NCBI RefSeq assembly: GCF_965363235.1
Contig: NC_134840.1
Span: forward strand, 91,648,416-91,712,415
Direction: 5' to 3'
Origin: Mytilus galloprovincialis
Taxonomy: Eukaryota > Mollusca > Bivalvia > Mytilida > Mytilidae
DNA: 64,000 bases
Part shown: positions 21,317-35,400 of the stretch, one piece after another
Layout of the letters: the number at the start of each line of letters is the position of its first letter
Numbering within the stretch: the first letter of the stretch is position 1
Notes under the pieces: generated by a model
What the model was told of the DNA's origin: nothing
Seen by the model: only the letters and a program-made list of their open reading frames with translations
Databases searched by the model: none
Program-made: the position numbers and the translations under genes

Positions 21317-23055
21317 GCATAAGAAAAAGAGGCGGATTTAATCGAAAATAATCGTTTATCAAAAGTATAATGATTATTGGTCTTTAATAATGGCGACTTA
21401 GATTCGGGACGATTTATAAGAGATGTTATACAAACACGTCGTTTGTATACCCATATCTTCTTTTATTCATACATATATAAAAAAATGTATGCTTGTATTT
21501 TCTGTGTCATTTGTCTATCTACCTGAGACCGAAAGACGAGAAAATAAACAACTACAGATCGCTCTAGGAGTCCATGGCGTATAGTAAGCTATAAAAGACA
21601 ATGACATCACAATTAAGATGTGAATTAGTTCATAAGAGAAAACCGACGGGCTAATTAATGCTAAAAACATTAATTAAACGTAACACACGACAACCGATGA
21701 TTTTTCAATTGTGGTCGGGGTTGGATATATTGTATCTATTACTTTGAAGAATAATATCATTATACTTCAAGATCGATTTTCAGTCCTGCAACAGTTACCG
21801 TTCTTTAGTTATGTCCATGAACGTTGTCCGAATCAATTTGTACATAAAGACGCCCCCTTTTGTTTCCTCTTTATCTTAGTTATTTTCAGTGATTTTTGTC
21901 AATGTTTTTACTAATTTAATGTGTTCTTGCCCTCGTACTCAAAAAGAAAAAGAAAAAGGGGAGGTCCAATTTCGAAATATGTCCCAGTTCTTCTGTCCTA
22001 AGATTAAAAGAAAACAAACAATTTCTTCTGTATTTTTTTCACTCTTTTGTGAGTACATTCGAAATACTTCCATTTTTCAGAAAGTCATAAAAATGTTCTT
22101 ACTTTACGAAAAATATTGAAATTAACAATATCATTCATTTGTCTATTTTGGAAAGTTAGGAAGTCGTCACCCTACCTTATAAAATTGTTTAAATTTTTCC
22201 ACATATTTTTTTGTGTTTATCAACAGAAATCTGTTTATCTATAAATAAGATTAAAGTGAGATAATATAACAAAAAGGGGGAAAGAGTTTCAAACAAAATT
22301 TTACACTAATAAATTGCAATTTAGGATGGCTATCTAAATTTGATAAACAAGAATAACTAAACGAAATAAAAAAAAAAAAAGAAGAAGAATAAAACAGAAC
22401 TTATTTCTCTAGACTTTGGTAATTTAGCACTGTGAACGAGTTTGAATATTAACCGCCTGGAGTAATATGTCAGCTAGAATTTGTTTTTTTTCTTCTCTTT
22501 TTCTTTTCAATTCTTCTGTGACTTTGAGGCAAAAACATAATAACTTGGCAAACTTTTTTGTTTGCTAGACGTGTTTTGTTTGTTTGTTTGTTTGTTTTTG
22601 TTTCTTTTTTGTCTCTGTCATATAACTTTAAAAGTTATGTTGTTTTTTTCTCGAAAAATTGTATTATTCTTATTATTTATTTATTTTTTACATTTGTTAC
22701 TCTAATTATTTTGCCTCTTTTCGCTGAAATAAACTGATGATCTCAGATACTTAAAACTGAAACAATTTTAGAATTAGTGTGGGAAAAGCACTGAGGTGAA
22801 AGTTTCATTGATTAATCATTGGTGTGACCATTGTTTAAAAGTGCGTGGGCGAAAGCTGCTTTATTAAGTTTGTATTTTGATATAAAAGTGAAACAGTTAT
22901 TATTTATATCTTGTAGAGTTTAAAATAAGACAGTGAAATATCAAAACAAAAGAAAGGTATGATCCATTCATTGAATAAGAGTTAATAATTTAATTTATAA
23001 CCTGATAAAAATGTACCGCAGTCCAGTACATTCAGAACTTTGATTTAAAATTCAA

Positions 23056-23269
23056 CCAATCAGAGGTGGTTTTACATCACGGTTATAATTACTCAGTTTT
23101 CGACAGGTAGCAGTCAATACACAATACTGTGAAACAGCTGAGTAGTAGTGTGGTTATGTTTCACAAGTAATACCATCAAAAGAATATGTAGTTTTATTGG
23201 AATATTTTCTGCAGCATGTAAGAGGGTAGTTTAGCATTTACGAAGAAGGATAGAGGAATTTTATTCACG
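23056..23269 (+). promoter_or_regulatory. Glypican 5' flank, possible 5' UTR and proximal promoter
   Basis: The 214 bp before the start codon contain a CCAAT box within ACCAATCAG at 23055-23063 and an E-box CAGCTG near 23137. The transcription start cannot be fixed from sequence alone, and a further upstream non-coding exon is possible. Confidence 0.25.
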
Positions 23270-23426
23270 ATGGATTATAAAATAAACTTTCAATACCTGT
23301 GTTGTGTGCTTTTGTTCGGATTTTTAGATTCGATATTAGCAGAAAAAAACTGTAATCCTGTGCGAACAGAATTCCACAATCGAAAAATTGGACCTCCAGA
23401 TTTGGTCCCAAATTTTGCAATTCACG
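23270..23426 (+). CDS. Glypican exon 1 (residues 1-52)
   Basis: The exon encodes the signal peptide and the first conserved cysteine in KNCNPVRTEFHNRK, equivalent to the CxxVR start of vertebrate glypicans. The ATG at 23270 is the only one that places a hydrophobic leader before this motif. The donor is CACG/GTAAGA and intron 1 is in phase 1. Confidence 0.93.
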
Positions 23427-26400
23427 GTAAGATTTTTTATTTAAATTTTAAAAACAGGGATAATGTGTATAAAATCATTTTTCAGGTGTGAACATGTGAT
23501 TATTTGAGATAAACGCGTGTAACTTACGGATTAATCCTCAAAGGGAAAATACCCACCTGTACATAGGGATTAAACAAACAAAACACATATAATTAAATCA
23601 TAAGCTTATTATCTAATTAATTGTATTAGTGCTACCAGAGAATTAATTCACACACTGTAAAAGATGATTACAGGTAGACAGGTACAATTTATGGGTGGCC
23701 AAAGGTGTCAAATGGAATGTCATGTCCCAATAGTTTCCTTTTTTGCTGGTATTTAAATACCCTAAAAGATAACATGCCTATGAAATGAAAAAAATATGCA
23801 CTGGTTGTAACTCCAGTTTCAAAAGATAATTGATATGTATGCATGTGAATGTATTTAATTTTTATTAAAAAAAATCCTTGATCAGTTGATAAACATTTGT
23901 GACAGGAGTGTCTTTTGTTCTTTTGTTGACTGTATTGATCTACATGAACTTTCAGTTCTATTGAATTTTTATCTCTAATTATAGATATTTGAAATTTCTT
24001 TCGGAATTTGAATGAAAAATCATTGTTTTTTTTCGTTCTGTACTGCATGTCAACTTGTATTGAAACTATTACAGTGTGCACATGGAAACCATAATAAAAA
24101 GATACTTTTTTTGTGAAAAAAATAGACACTTAGAATAGAACCATTGTCCGATTATAATTTTAAGCAAAATTTAGTCAGGGTTAATAATAACTTTAGGCCA
24201 TATTATGATGAAATACCTGATAAAAGAATATATATATACTAGGAAAATTAATAATTTTTTGTTTGGTTATTAATGCTTCAGCATGCAATTTCTTGTAATG
24301 TTTTACTAACAATTGAAATTATGGATTTCATCGAAAGTTTATTTTCAGTTGGTTAAAGAATCTTTGTATTTTAAAATTGATCCAGTATCTTTTGAACAAG
24401 GCCACACAGTCTGGTGTTTGTACTCGGGGATAAAGAGAAAAGTTTTATTGATATGCTTGTGTATCTTTATTCTTGATCATTTTTCAATGATTGAGGGGGA
24501 GGACAAGGGGGTACCCTTCTCCCTTCTCCCACCCCTCTTCTCCTTACTCCTACTCCCGTTCTCCTTTCTCCCATTAGAATAAAACATCTCCTTTTGAGAT
24601 ATTTTTTCTTGAAATATTAGAAATTTTTTTAAAAGGAGAGATATTTTATTTTTTCTCCTTTCTCCAACTTTTTCTCCTTTCTCCCAGCCTTCCTCTCCTT
24701 TCTCCTACCCCCTTTCTCCTTTCTCCCACCCCCTTTCTCCTTTCTCCTACCCCCTTTCTCCCTGTCTCCCTTACCCCTGTCCTCCCCCTAATGATTTATA
24801 ACAGAGAAAAATTATAAAAAGACGGTATTACTCCAAGGGATTCCCCTGGGTTCATCACTAATGTATTAAAACCAGAAGCTTGCTAGCATTCACCAACATG
24901 ATTGTACTTCTAGGCAATTATCAAAGAGATATTGATTTGAGTCCCTTATATCAGAATGGGTTTTAAGTAAACATTAGGAATAATGTTACATATATTAGTC
25001 CCCCTTGTATCTCTGGAAATCTTTTATATTTTGAATTTCTATACCAAAGCACATGTAAGAGGTATTGATTTGAGTCCCTTATATCAGAATGGGTTTTAAG
25101 TAAACATTAGGAATAATGTTACATATATTAGTCTCCCTTGTATCTCTGGAAATCTTTTATATTTTGAATTTCTATACCAAAGCACATGTAAGAGGTATTT
25201 ATTTTTAGTAGTACATACTTGTAGCTAATATGAACTGCATCAGACAGGTTGTATATAGATACAGTATAAGATTAAATATACAGTTGTGTAAATAACTATT
25301 TCTGCATTAGGGATGCTTGTAAATAAAACTGGATTGTCACAGTTATGTAATATTGTTGATGTTTTTGTCTGCGCCCTTATGTTGTGTACTTTACCATGGT
25401 ACATTTACTCTAAATTCAGTCAGCATGAAGTGAGAAAGAAAATGGATTTCTCAAATCTAAAATCAGAAGTTTTCTAAATTACTATAATATACATGATATA
25501 AATAAGAAGATGTGGTATGATTGTTAATGAGACAACTCTTCACTAGAGTCCTAATGACACAATTAATACTCTTTTCTGAAATTGGCAACAAAAGAGAACT
25601 ATTTATTGATAATAGACAGTTAGGCTACTGTTTGAAATAGACACAAATCCCTGAGGTTCCAGTGATATGCATTTATGGTTAAAATATAAATGTAAAAAAT
25701 AAATAATCTTTATGAATGTTTCAGAGGCTTTAAGTCTAAGCTTTAGAGTTTTCAAATCAATGAATGTATGGAAATTGACATTAAATAAATCAAACTTACC
25801 CCTAAGTACTTTTTATTTATTTGGAGATAAGATACTTTTCTCATTAATCTTGAAATTATACCGAATCTATATGCGAAATTGTTTTTCCTTAAAGATGTAT
25901 AAACTGTTCCACGTTAAGATCATATAATCATTGTACAATATTGTATTATATATCTTTATTACAAAAGTCTATATTAACTATAGGTATACCTTTGAATTAC
26001 ATTAACATCAATATAATAGGTATCATTTTCTTTTACTTGTAGATAATGAAATCAAGATCTGTTTTGATCCATTAAGAGATCCAACAAGACTGTCATGTTG
26101 TTCAAAAGCAAGTGAACAACAATATGTTATTGCTGCTAAGAAATATCTTAAAGACAGTGTACGTTCTAAAACTGCCTTTTTAAAAAAGTCGATATTAGAC
26201 CATATTTCACAGTTTGAAGGTAAGTTTTCATTCTTTTTGATTTCACAAGTTTTGTGTTTCCCCCCCTCCCTTCATCATTCAACTTACCATGTTAAGGCTG
26301 ATTTAAGATTTTAGCTAAAACATGTCTTAGGCTTTGTGTTGAAGGCCATACATACCTTGACCTATAATGGTTTACTTTTATAAATTGTTATTTGGATGGA

Positions 26401-29400
26401 GAGTTGTCTCATTGGCACTCATACCACATCTTCCCTTATCTATATACTATGTATGGCATGCATTTATCATTTTTTGAAAAAAAAAGGGATTTTTGTTAGG
26501 TCCTTGATTAAAATAACCTTGGCTCGTAATACTAACAATTTGTAATGTACATGATTGTATGTATATTTTTAGTATATGAACTACTCTTATACCAACAATA
26601 TACATAGATACAAGAAGATGTGGTATTAGTGCCAATGAGACAGCTCTCCATCAAAGTCAAAAGTAAACCATTTTAGGTCAAAGTAGGTCTTCAACACAAA
26701 GCCTTGGCTCACACTGAACAGCAAGCTGCATGTATAAAAGGCCCCAAAAATGACTATTACTAGTGTAAAATCATTCAAACAGGAAAACCAACAGTCTAAT
26801 CTATATAATAGACAAGAAACACTAATGAACTACATCAACAAAAGACAACTACTGAACATCAGGATCCTGATACATGCATTACAAATGCAATGGGAAAAAG
26901 TCATGGCCATCACAATATGGAAAGAGATTGCAAAGTTTTATTGTTTACAATATTTATGTGGCTGGTTAGTACATGTGACATTAAACATGTTGATGAGTTT
27001 ATTGAAGTTTATTTATATAACCTTTTTTTGTTATAAATTATACATATCATATATCATAATCATAATCATATATTGTTGACTCCAAAATACACATTTAAAT
27101 AAAAATACACATTTAAATAAAAATACACATTTAAATACTAAATTGTATCTCTTCAATGTAACAAGTCTTCCTACTATTTAAAATAATTTATTATCAATTG
27201 GAAATGTCATTTCATTGTTTTATTTTATTGTTTGTCATTAAAATTAATTTGATATAACATTTAAATATCTCATAAGTCTCAACTGCTTATAAGTATTTGT
27301 TATGACTGATAATATTATGAAAGCTTTGTATGTGAATTTCTTTTGAAGCAAATCCTTGATTTTTTTCATAAAGGATTTAAAATTGTGAAATTGGTTATTA
27401 TAACTTGAAAGAATAGAAACACATGTAGATTTGTACAAAATTTGTTGGGTAAATGTCAGCAAACAGCACTCGTATAACACACAACCAGGAAAATAAAGGT
27501 TGAGGTATATAAAGTCTTCACTGGTAAACATTTGTCCACACAAGCTCTAAACCATCTCTATTCTAGACCAAGTTTTGAATAAGTTAAAAGCAGACTATCA
27601 AATGCATTATCTGCCATCAATACTAGACTCTTTTATCAAGAACAGCACAAACTATCTAGATATTTATGTAATCAACAAAGAAAACCACTGACAAGGTTCC
27701 TGACTTGATATGTCCTCGTCCTTTGGTCTCTGGTGGATACTTGTCTCATTGGCTGTCATACCACATCTTATTTTTCAAAACATAATTTATATTTGGCATG
27801 GTTTTAACTACAAATCTCTCACTGTTTATCCTGTATATATAGGAAAATGTACAAATGAAAAAAAATCTTAACAGTTAGACTATATAAATGGCAATGTACT
27901 ATATATACATTTTACATGTAATTACTGAAAACATGGGGTTTATTAGTTTTGAATGTGAAAGTGTCGAGTTTTGAAAATCGAAATGAAAACTGAAATCATA
28001 TTCAGAGATGGAAAGGTTAGAACTTATTAATTTAAATTTTGAAAGGTCCTTAGACTTCGTAATAAACATTCACAATTTAGAACCTGGCTATAAACTTTAT
28101 ATCCTTGCTTAATTTTGTTCATTGGTACTAGATACAACAGAACATACAGAAAGAGCACATTGACATGATTATCCAAGTACATTTAGTCTATACTCCTACT
28201 GTTTGGTGAGGATGATAATTTGTTATTCTTCAGGAGACAATTATCCAATTAAAAGAACCAGGAAACATCTTTTGATGTATCACTTGCAAGAAAACAGAAT
28301 ACACATCTATTAAATCATGATGGTTGTAGTTCAAATTTAACATGACATCCCTGAAACTGATCTCTCAATCATACAAAGATGTAAATACAAATTAGCAGAC
28401 AAAAATTGGCAGTTATTCAGTTTGTGTAACATTTTCTTTCTGTTTTTGATCAGATTGATATCATCTATTAGGGTTAAATCAAGAAAAAAATAAACTTCAG
28501 GACTTTTTCTGGATTTTTTTCTCCATCTCGCCTGGATTCAGGCCAATTTATTAATAGGTAATTCATGAATGAATTTAAACTATTACATAGTAATTAATTT
28601 TTCAAAGTGAAATTTGGATACTATCATATCTAGGAGATACTATTGGCACACTAGATTAATATTGGATTTATAGATTTTCTTTGATATTAATTTTTCATCA
28701 TGATTAATATCAATGTGAAGAGTACATGCAAGTGCTGGGGATTTATTCATAAAGATTGCTGTTTCCAAAATCATATTTAAGACAACAGATCAAAGGGTAA
28801 AGTCCCCACCCATTTAATTTTTAGTTATTTTGATATTTTAAATTATAAAGAAGAGCTAGAACTTATTATGAAGAAGAGTTTTTTTTAAATGGCAAAAAAA
28901 AAAAGAAAAATAGTGTGGTTCTTTTGCTTTTCTTTTTGTCCTTTTATTTTATTGTCTTTATTTGTCTTTATTTGTCTTATTTAACTTTCCAATTCTGCCT
29001 TTGGTATCTTCCATACTCTCTGAAGGCCATACCTTGACCTGTAATGGTCTACTTTTATATTTGTTTCTTGGATGGAGAGTTGTCTCATTAGCACTCATAT
29101 CACATCTTCCTGTATCTATTTGAAAATAAATCAAGATTTAGTGTAGGAAAAAATAGATTTACAGTACACTAAATGCTTTTTTCATTACTTTTTTCAGTTT
29201 TTTTGTTGGTTGAAAACAATGTACCAGTATATTTACCTGCAAATATCTTTTCCTTTTGTTATCATTGTGATTTTGGTGTTGTTTATTTGCTGTCTCATTG
29301 AAATATATATAAACCATTCTCTTGGATATTTTTCCTAAAGACATGTGCAGGAAGTTTTGTTTGTGCTGATATGAACTATATTTTATCGCCATGCATCTTT

Positions 29401-32400
29401 CCAAAATTGGCGAAAGCAATCCCAGACAACTTAAAATCATGTCATCCACATAACTGCACATCAGAATGACAAAATAATACTCCACTGCTCCAAATAACAA
29501 TCACTTGCAGTTATGACGTAACACATTTTATGGAAAGTGCATTACTCTACGGATGTGCAAAATACATAAAGGAAAAATGAACAATGATAATGGTATATTG
29601 GTTGGCCAATCCCTTTATCCATGGTCTTCTCTTACTCAGCATAATGTTATGTGTACTTTGAAGTGATTTTCTTGTGTAGAAATTCCAATAGGGAAATGAT
29701 TTTGTAAAAGATCATTCAACACATGTTCAATACTGAGTAGCTATAGGTAGATTTTCTTAATGTTTATGTTGTACATGAGACTACTTTACATAATTATGAC
29801 CACCTTAGCTTATTGAAGTTTTGGTCCATCTGTCCATACAGAAAGAATTTAGGATTTATTAAAAAAAATTGTTAGATGCTAGTCTAGGAGAACAATTTTG
29901 TTGTACAGTTTATATGTCATTATGAAATAAATAGTACATCTTGGAAGAACTATGAAAAAAAAAATATATTGAGAAAATTAAGGACCATCAAACTTTTTCA
30001 GTACTCTATATGATACATATTAAAAAAATTCACATGATAATCAAACCAGAACCTTTAATGACACCCATGATGAAGGAATATGTTTGATGCATAGAATCTT
30101 TATGCTCAGAATAGCAAAAACTTTTTATTTTTTTTAAAGTTTCAGACTGTCTGACATGTCTGACAATTCTACTGACTGATGGAATAGAAATACTGACAAT
30201 TGATGTCAGATGACATCTGATAATTGTTTGAAAAGTTCTGATTTCCTGTCATTTCTGTTAATCAGAAACGACTTAAATTGTTCCTTGTTTAGGAACTGTA
30301 ATAATTATGTAAATATTGCTCATGGCAAACTGTTGACAGACTACACTAGTATAAACATTGCTTACATCCAATTTTAGGATCAGAAAATTGGTATATCTCT
30401 TGGTCTGTCCACAATCTTTCAACACAAGTTGTTGTTGAAAAAGCCTAAATGTTTAAATTTTTATCAAAAAGAGCGCTACACTCTAATATTAAATTGCAGA
30501 CCATTTTTTCAAAAATTAAAAGAGGAAATATCTATTATTTGTAATCTTTAGTTATTTGGTCAGCTACATTATTATAATTATTTAGAAAAGTTAACACAAT
30601 GCTTAGAATCAAAACGAGCAGAATTTGAAATTGGGCAGTGAGTCACTTAGGCAGCAACCATTTGATTTTCTGGGGGGGGCTATGGTTTTTTTTTCTGTAC
30701 AAACTTTTTTTTTCGCCTACGGCGAAAAACAATCTATTTTTTTCGCGACAAGTCGAAAACAATTTTTTTCTTTCAATTTTAGCATTACATATAGTGGCAG
30801 CTGGGGGTGAAACAAACAATTTTTTTTTCTCAGAATCAAAAACAAATTATTTTTTTCTCCAAAAACTGGAAACAAACTTTTTTTTCCAAAAAAAACCATA
30901 GCCCCCCCCAGAAAATCAAATGGTTGCTGCCTTACTGTTCTAGAGTTATGTCCCTTTTACACTTTTAAGAATTGCAAACATTGTACATTGTAAATGAATT
31001 CTATTGAGTTTTATGTGATAATTGATGTCCATGTAAAGTGCTTTTGAACTTAAAATGAGTCTCCCTACAGTTCAGAAATTAGTCCTTATAAACTTGTTTA
31101 TGGGGAACTTTCAAACAACTTTCAAATTATCACCTTTGTGATAAAATCTGTGTTTTAGGTGTTTAATGGGGAAACACTCTCAAGACCAGACTTAAGGTCC
31201 CAGCTACTAACTGCCCATAGTGTTAAATAAACAGTAGTAGATCAAGAAATTAGTCTGGAAGAGAGTCAGGTTCCCTGAAGGCGGTACATTTTTTAATTTC
31301 CGAATCATTTTTAAAATAGGGAAAAGAGCATAGTAGAATAGAAACTAAAACAGCAAAACACTCTTGTAAGACACTATTCTTTCCATAACGCTGCTGTACC
31401 AGTACATGTATTTAGATATTCTGAAGAGAACTGTTAACAGGAATGTTTGTTTAAAAGAATGAATTTGTTATGATTAACCGTTACTTGTCATAATGGACTG
31501 ATATAAAGTTCATAGGTTAGATAGTAAAATAATTTATTGTAATAAAAAAATAATGCAAATCACATAGACAGAGCCTGAGGTAAATAAAGGTCACTTGCGG
31601 TTATTAGAGCAATCATGGTCATTTATCATATGTATGTATAAAATTAAATGAATAACAGTAGATAGAGTTTCAGTTGTTTGTCCCTAAAAATTAGTCCATA
31701 CTACAAAGGTTTAGATAAAAATATCTGTTGCTGAAGGGCAGATAAATTATTGTTTTGTTTTCAGTATGATCTTGCAGGTGTACTTAAATAACTATACTTT
31801 GATGCAGCGCAACGTGGTGTTTGTTTGACAAAAACCTTACCGGTGGTCTGTAGCCTGAAAAACTTGCTAGAAACTTGTAACCCTTTGAACTACAATAATT
31901 TCAATTTTATGAAACCTTAACAATATGGCACCGACTGATACAAGTGAAAATTTAAACTACCTCTACCAATACATTTTGTACATGCAGAATAACTCCTTTT
32001 TACGTTAAGTTCCAAATTAAAAATGAGGGTGATTCTAAAAAATATGATTTAAAGAAAAATTCCAACAACAGGGAGTTCTTTCCTTGTGACCCCTCAATGA
32101 TAGAAAAGGGAATATACAATATGGAAACTTGTTGTTTCTCAAATTCATGCAATTTAAAACTTTCTCTTTGTATAACTGACAGTTGATAGTTATGTCATGT
32201 ATTTTTACTATTAATTCTTGTAATAATGGTATAGTGACATCTATTGCACATTGAGGTTAAGAATGTGACACTGCTAATTACATTTTGCATATAAAAACAA
32301 ATTTCTGACAGATCTAACAGCCACTTACATCATCCACGCAATCGTTCAAAAATCTCTGGGACATTTCTCAATCCTGGACCAATCTGTCATTTGTTCATCC

Positions 32401-35400
32401 ACTATTAACTATGCCAGAATTCAGAAACCATAAAAATTCTTGCGCCTGATATATTGTTGTGTCTATTGTGTTGACTAAGAATTTTCTATCCCCAAGAATA
32501 GATTACCTAAGCTGTGTTTGGCAAAACCTTTGGAATTTGGGAATCCCCAATGCTCTTCAATTTTGTACTTGATTTGGCCTTGCTTAAAAACTGTTTTGAA
32601 TGGATCGTAACTGATGAGTCTTTTGTAGATGAAAAGTATGTCTGGGCTTCAAAATTATAAGCTTGGTATCTTTAAGAGTGCTTGCTTATAAACACTAGTT
32701 AATAATTCTATTTTATTTCTTTATAGTCCAGTAGACAATAGTACAGACAAAAGTTGCTAGTCATTTGAATGATACATGTATTTGTTGAGACCAGTTTCTT
32801 TTTTGTCACATTTAGAATCCTTTTCAATCATGTGAGATTTTCTTATGATCCTTAGATGTCTATTTTTGTGAACTTTTGTTGTCAGGTTGCTGTGTCGTTG
32901 ACATTCGCCCCACGTCTTCTTTTATTCATAGAGAAAACTGTTGGAAAAAACCATTGATAAAAAGATTTGATGGCCGTAAAAAGATTTAAACTGTATATAT
33001 ATATTGTACATTTAGATAAAGTCTACATTCCTTTGTGATTATGCACAACTTAAACTATGGACTCTTTTATGTGACAAAGGTACACATACAAATCAGATTG
33101 ACAAACATGCAGTAATGTTTCATTAGGTAACAAAAAATTTCCAGCAATTTTTGCCATTACATGTTCCAGCAATATAAAGGAATATTAGGACTTTTAAACT
33201 CTCCATACACCTGGTCCGTGTAAATGGTAATAAATTATGAGTAATTTGCATATTTGAACTTGTATGTCTTAAGGCAGTACAATTTCAAAGTGTGACCTTC
33301 TGTCTGCCATCTGTTAGTATTGATGCATATCATAAGTCTTTTTTCTTGTTTCACATGTCCCAGTTTAACCGAGGAATAACTTGAAATAACTGTATACAAC
33401 GTTGTTTATTAACAAATTATACAACTGTTTATGGAAATGTGTAAATGCGTTGCAGTTTTTGGTCATGGAAAAAAACACCTTTGTGCATAAACTTTGTCAT
33501 TTACTGATGAAAACACTCCTTGTTGGCCATGTTAAATAATTGTATCAAAGAACTTCAAACGTTTATTGGGAGATTGAATGAAACTTGTTTAGACCAGCCT
33601 CGACCAGTTTAAGGAAATCAAAGTCTCATATTTGCAAGGGTTTTAGGCAGTATGAATGTTGATAATATTAAACATGATATGGCTCTATGTCAAATTATAT
33701 TAGATCATTTTTTAACCACAATTACTCATGCAAGATTTTCTGAAAATATATGGAAAGTGATAGGCTAAGATGTAAAATTCAAGATTTAATGGCTAAAGTG
33801 TCATATTGTCTAGAGGCTTCAAGAACTATTGATTCCTTTAATAATCATATTTGTACATATTTTTTCTTATGTTTAAGATGTTCAATAGAGGTAGTGTACT
33901 GTAACCACAATGAAAACACTTACAACCATACTTTACTTACTATTTACTATATTTCCCTACTCTATATTTCATTTACCTTGTATATGTCTGTTCGACCCAT
34001 CCAATGAATATTTCAAGTCACACTTTTTCATGTACCATTGTGTACTACTGAAAAAAAATGACTTTATATTTAATTACCGTCTTTAAAGTGATGATTTGTA
34101 GTGTCGTGTGGATACTTTTTCATTCATAAACCTACTTTCTATTTGCCATATCTTCAATTTTTTAATGGCCCTGCAATATGTAAAATGAACTTGCTTGTCA
34201 CAATTTTCTTTAAAAAAAACTCCCGAACAGATGCCTTCATACTTGGTCAGTAGATTGACAGAGATCAGTTGTAATTTATGAGCACATGTTTATTTTTTTC
34301 TGATACTTTGAAAAGTGACTGTGTGTATGCTTAGAACAACAATGCACAAATACATGTACATTTTGGTTAATCTTGTGTGTGACTGTATTTATACATCTTA
34401 TAGTTTTTTGACTGGATAAAAATATTTTCCAAACACTTTAACGATTCTATGGCATCAGTTTTATTTTTTAATACAAAGGGTATATAATCGACTGTCTTTT
34501 TAGTAGTTAATGATACATGTAGCACATGTAGAAAACATTATGTGAGGTTTAGGTTTCTAATTGAGTATAACATCCATAATTCAAAATAACTAAAAATTAT
34601 TAATGTGTGGGATTCAGTTTACATTTGGCATATATGTAACAGTTGCTTGAACATTGTCCAAATATTAGAACAAATTTAAAATTGATAATGACATGTCCTA
34701 TTATTTCATAGTTTATATTGCCAATATTAGTGTAAATTGGTCATGTGACTGCCATAGAATATGAAATACTTCCAAATTCAAATTTCCATGTAGAATTAAA
34801 GTTTAATAGCTTTCTGTGTTGAATTCTTTAACTGATGAGCTGTGAAGTCTCTGCTTGAAGAGGCATTAATATTTCACCATATCAAATCGTTTTGAAAGAA
34901 AAATTTGTAAAATTTGTGAAAAAAACCTCAGAATGCTGATTTTTGAAGATACGGATCTTAAAATGTTTCAGTTAGTAATACCCAAATAATTTCAAATAAG
35001 TGTCACTGCTAGTCTTTTCAATGTTTCAGAGTTGTAAACAGGTGCACATGTTTATCTTCGTAACAAATTTATGTTTCAAATCTCAACAGTAGCTTTGAAT
35101 TTATATTTAGTTTTTTGTCTGAAATGACAGAACTTCACACTGAGAAGAAGAATTAGTTTTTAGTTAGTCAGATTTTAATGGAAAATTGAATTTGGAAAGG
35201 CAGAGAGACCTATTTATTTATTAAATACCACAGGCTCATTTATATATTTCACTAAAGTTTGAAGTAATCTGTTTAGCATAAGTATGTTTTACCTATTCAT
35301 ATAGGTAATAGAACATTTAATCTGCCGCTTGTGTAGATTTTATGAATTCAAGCTGCAGTGAATGGGAGTGATGCCAAACTTAAAAAATAACACCAGCAGG

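Larger units (their letters stand above)
19270..23055. other. Gene-free interval upstream of the glypican gene
   Basis: No supported coding region. It holds a (TAA)n-tailed repeat end at 20291, a (TA)n tract near 20398-20411, an inverted repeat at 20707, a 30-bp duplication at 21254 and a (GTTT)n tract near 22570-22600. Confidence 0.4.
23427..26042 (+). other. Glypican intron 1 (2.6 kb)
   Basis: Non-coding. It carries a polypyrimidine minisatellite (24510-24788), a 133-bp duplication (24931-25197) and a dispersed-repeat fragment (25503). The 146-codon minus-strand frame at 23689-24129 has no recognisable features and looks like chance. Confidence 0.8.

Noticed and set aside
23689-24129. 146-codon minus-strand frame in glypican intron 1
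   Set aside because: Low-complexity, AT-driven codons and no recognisable domain; it lies wholly inside an intron of a well-supported gene.
26750-27079. 109-codon frame in intron 2
   Set aside because: It starts within a high-copy dispersed repeat and ends in AT-rich DNA.
30638-30901. Phenylalanine-rich overlapping frames on both strands at the 282-bp MITE
   Set aside because: They are T-runs of the element interior read as TTT codons.
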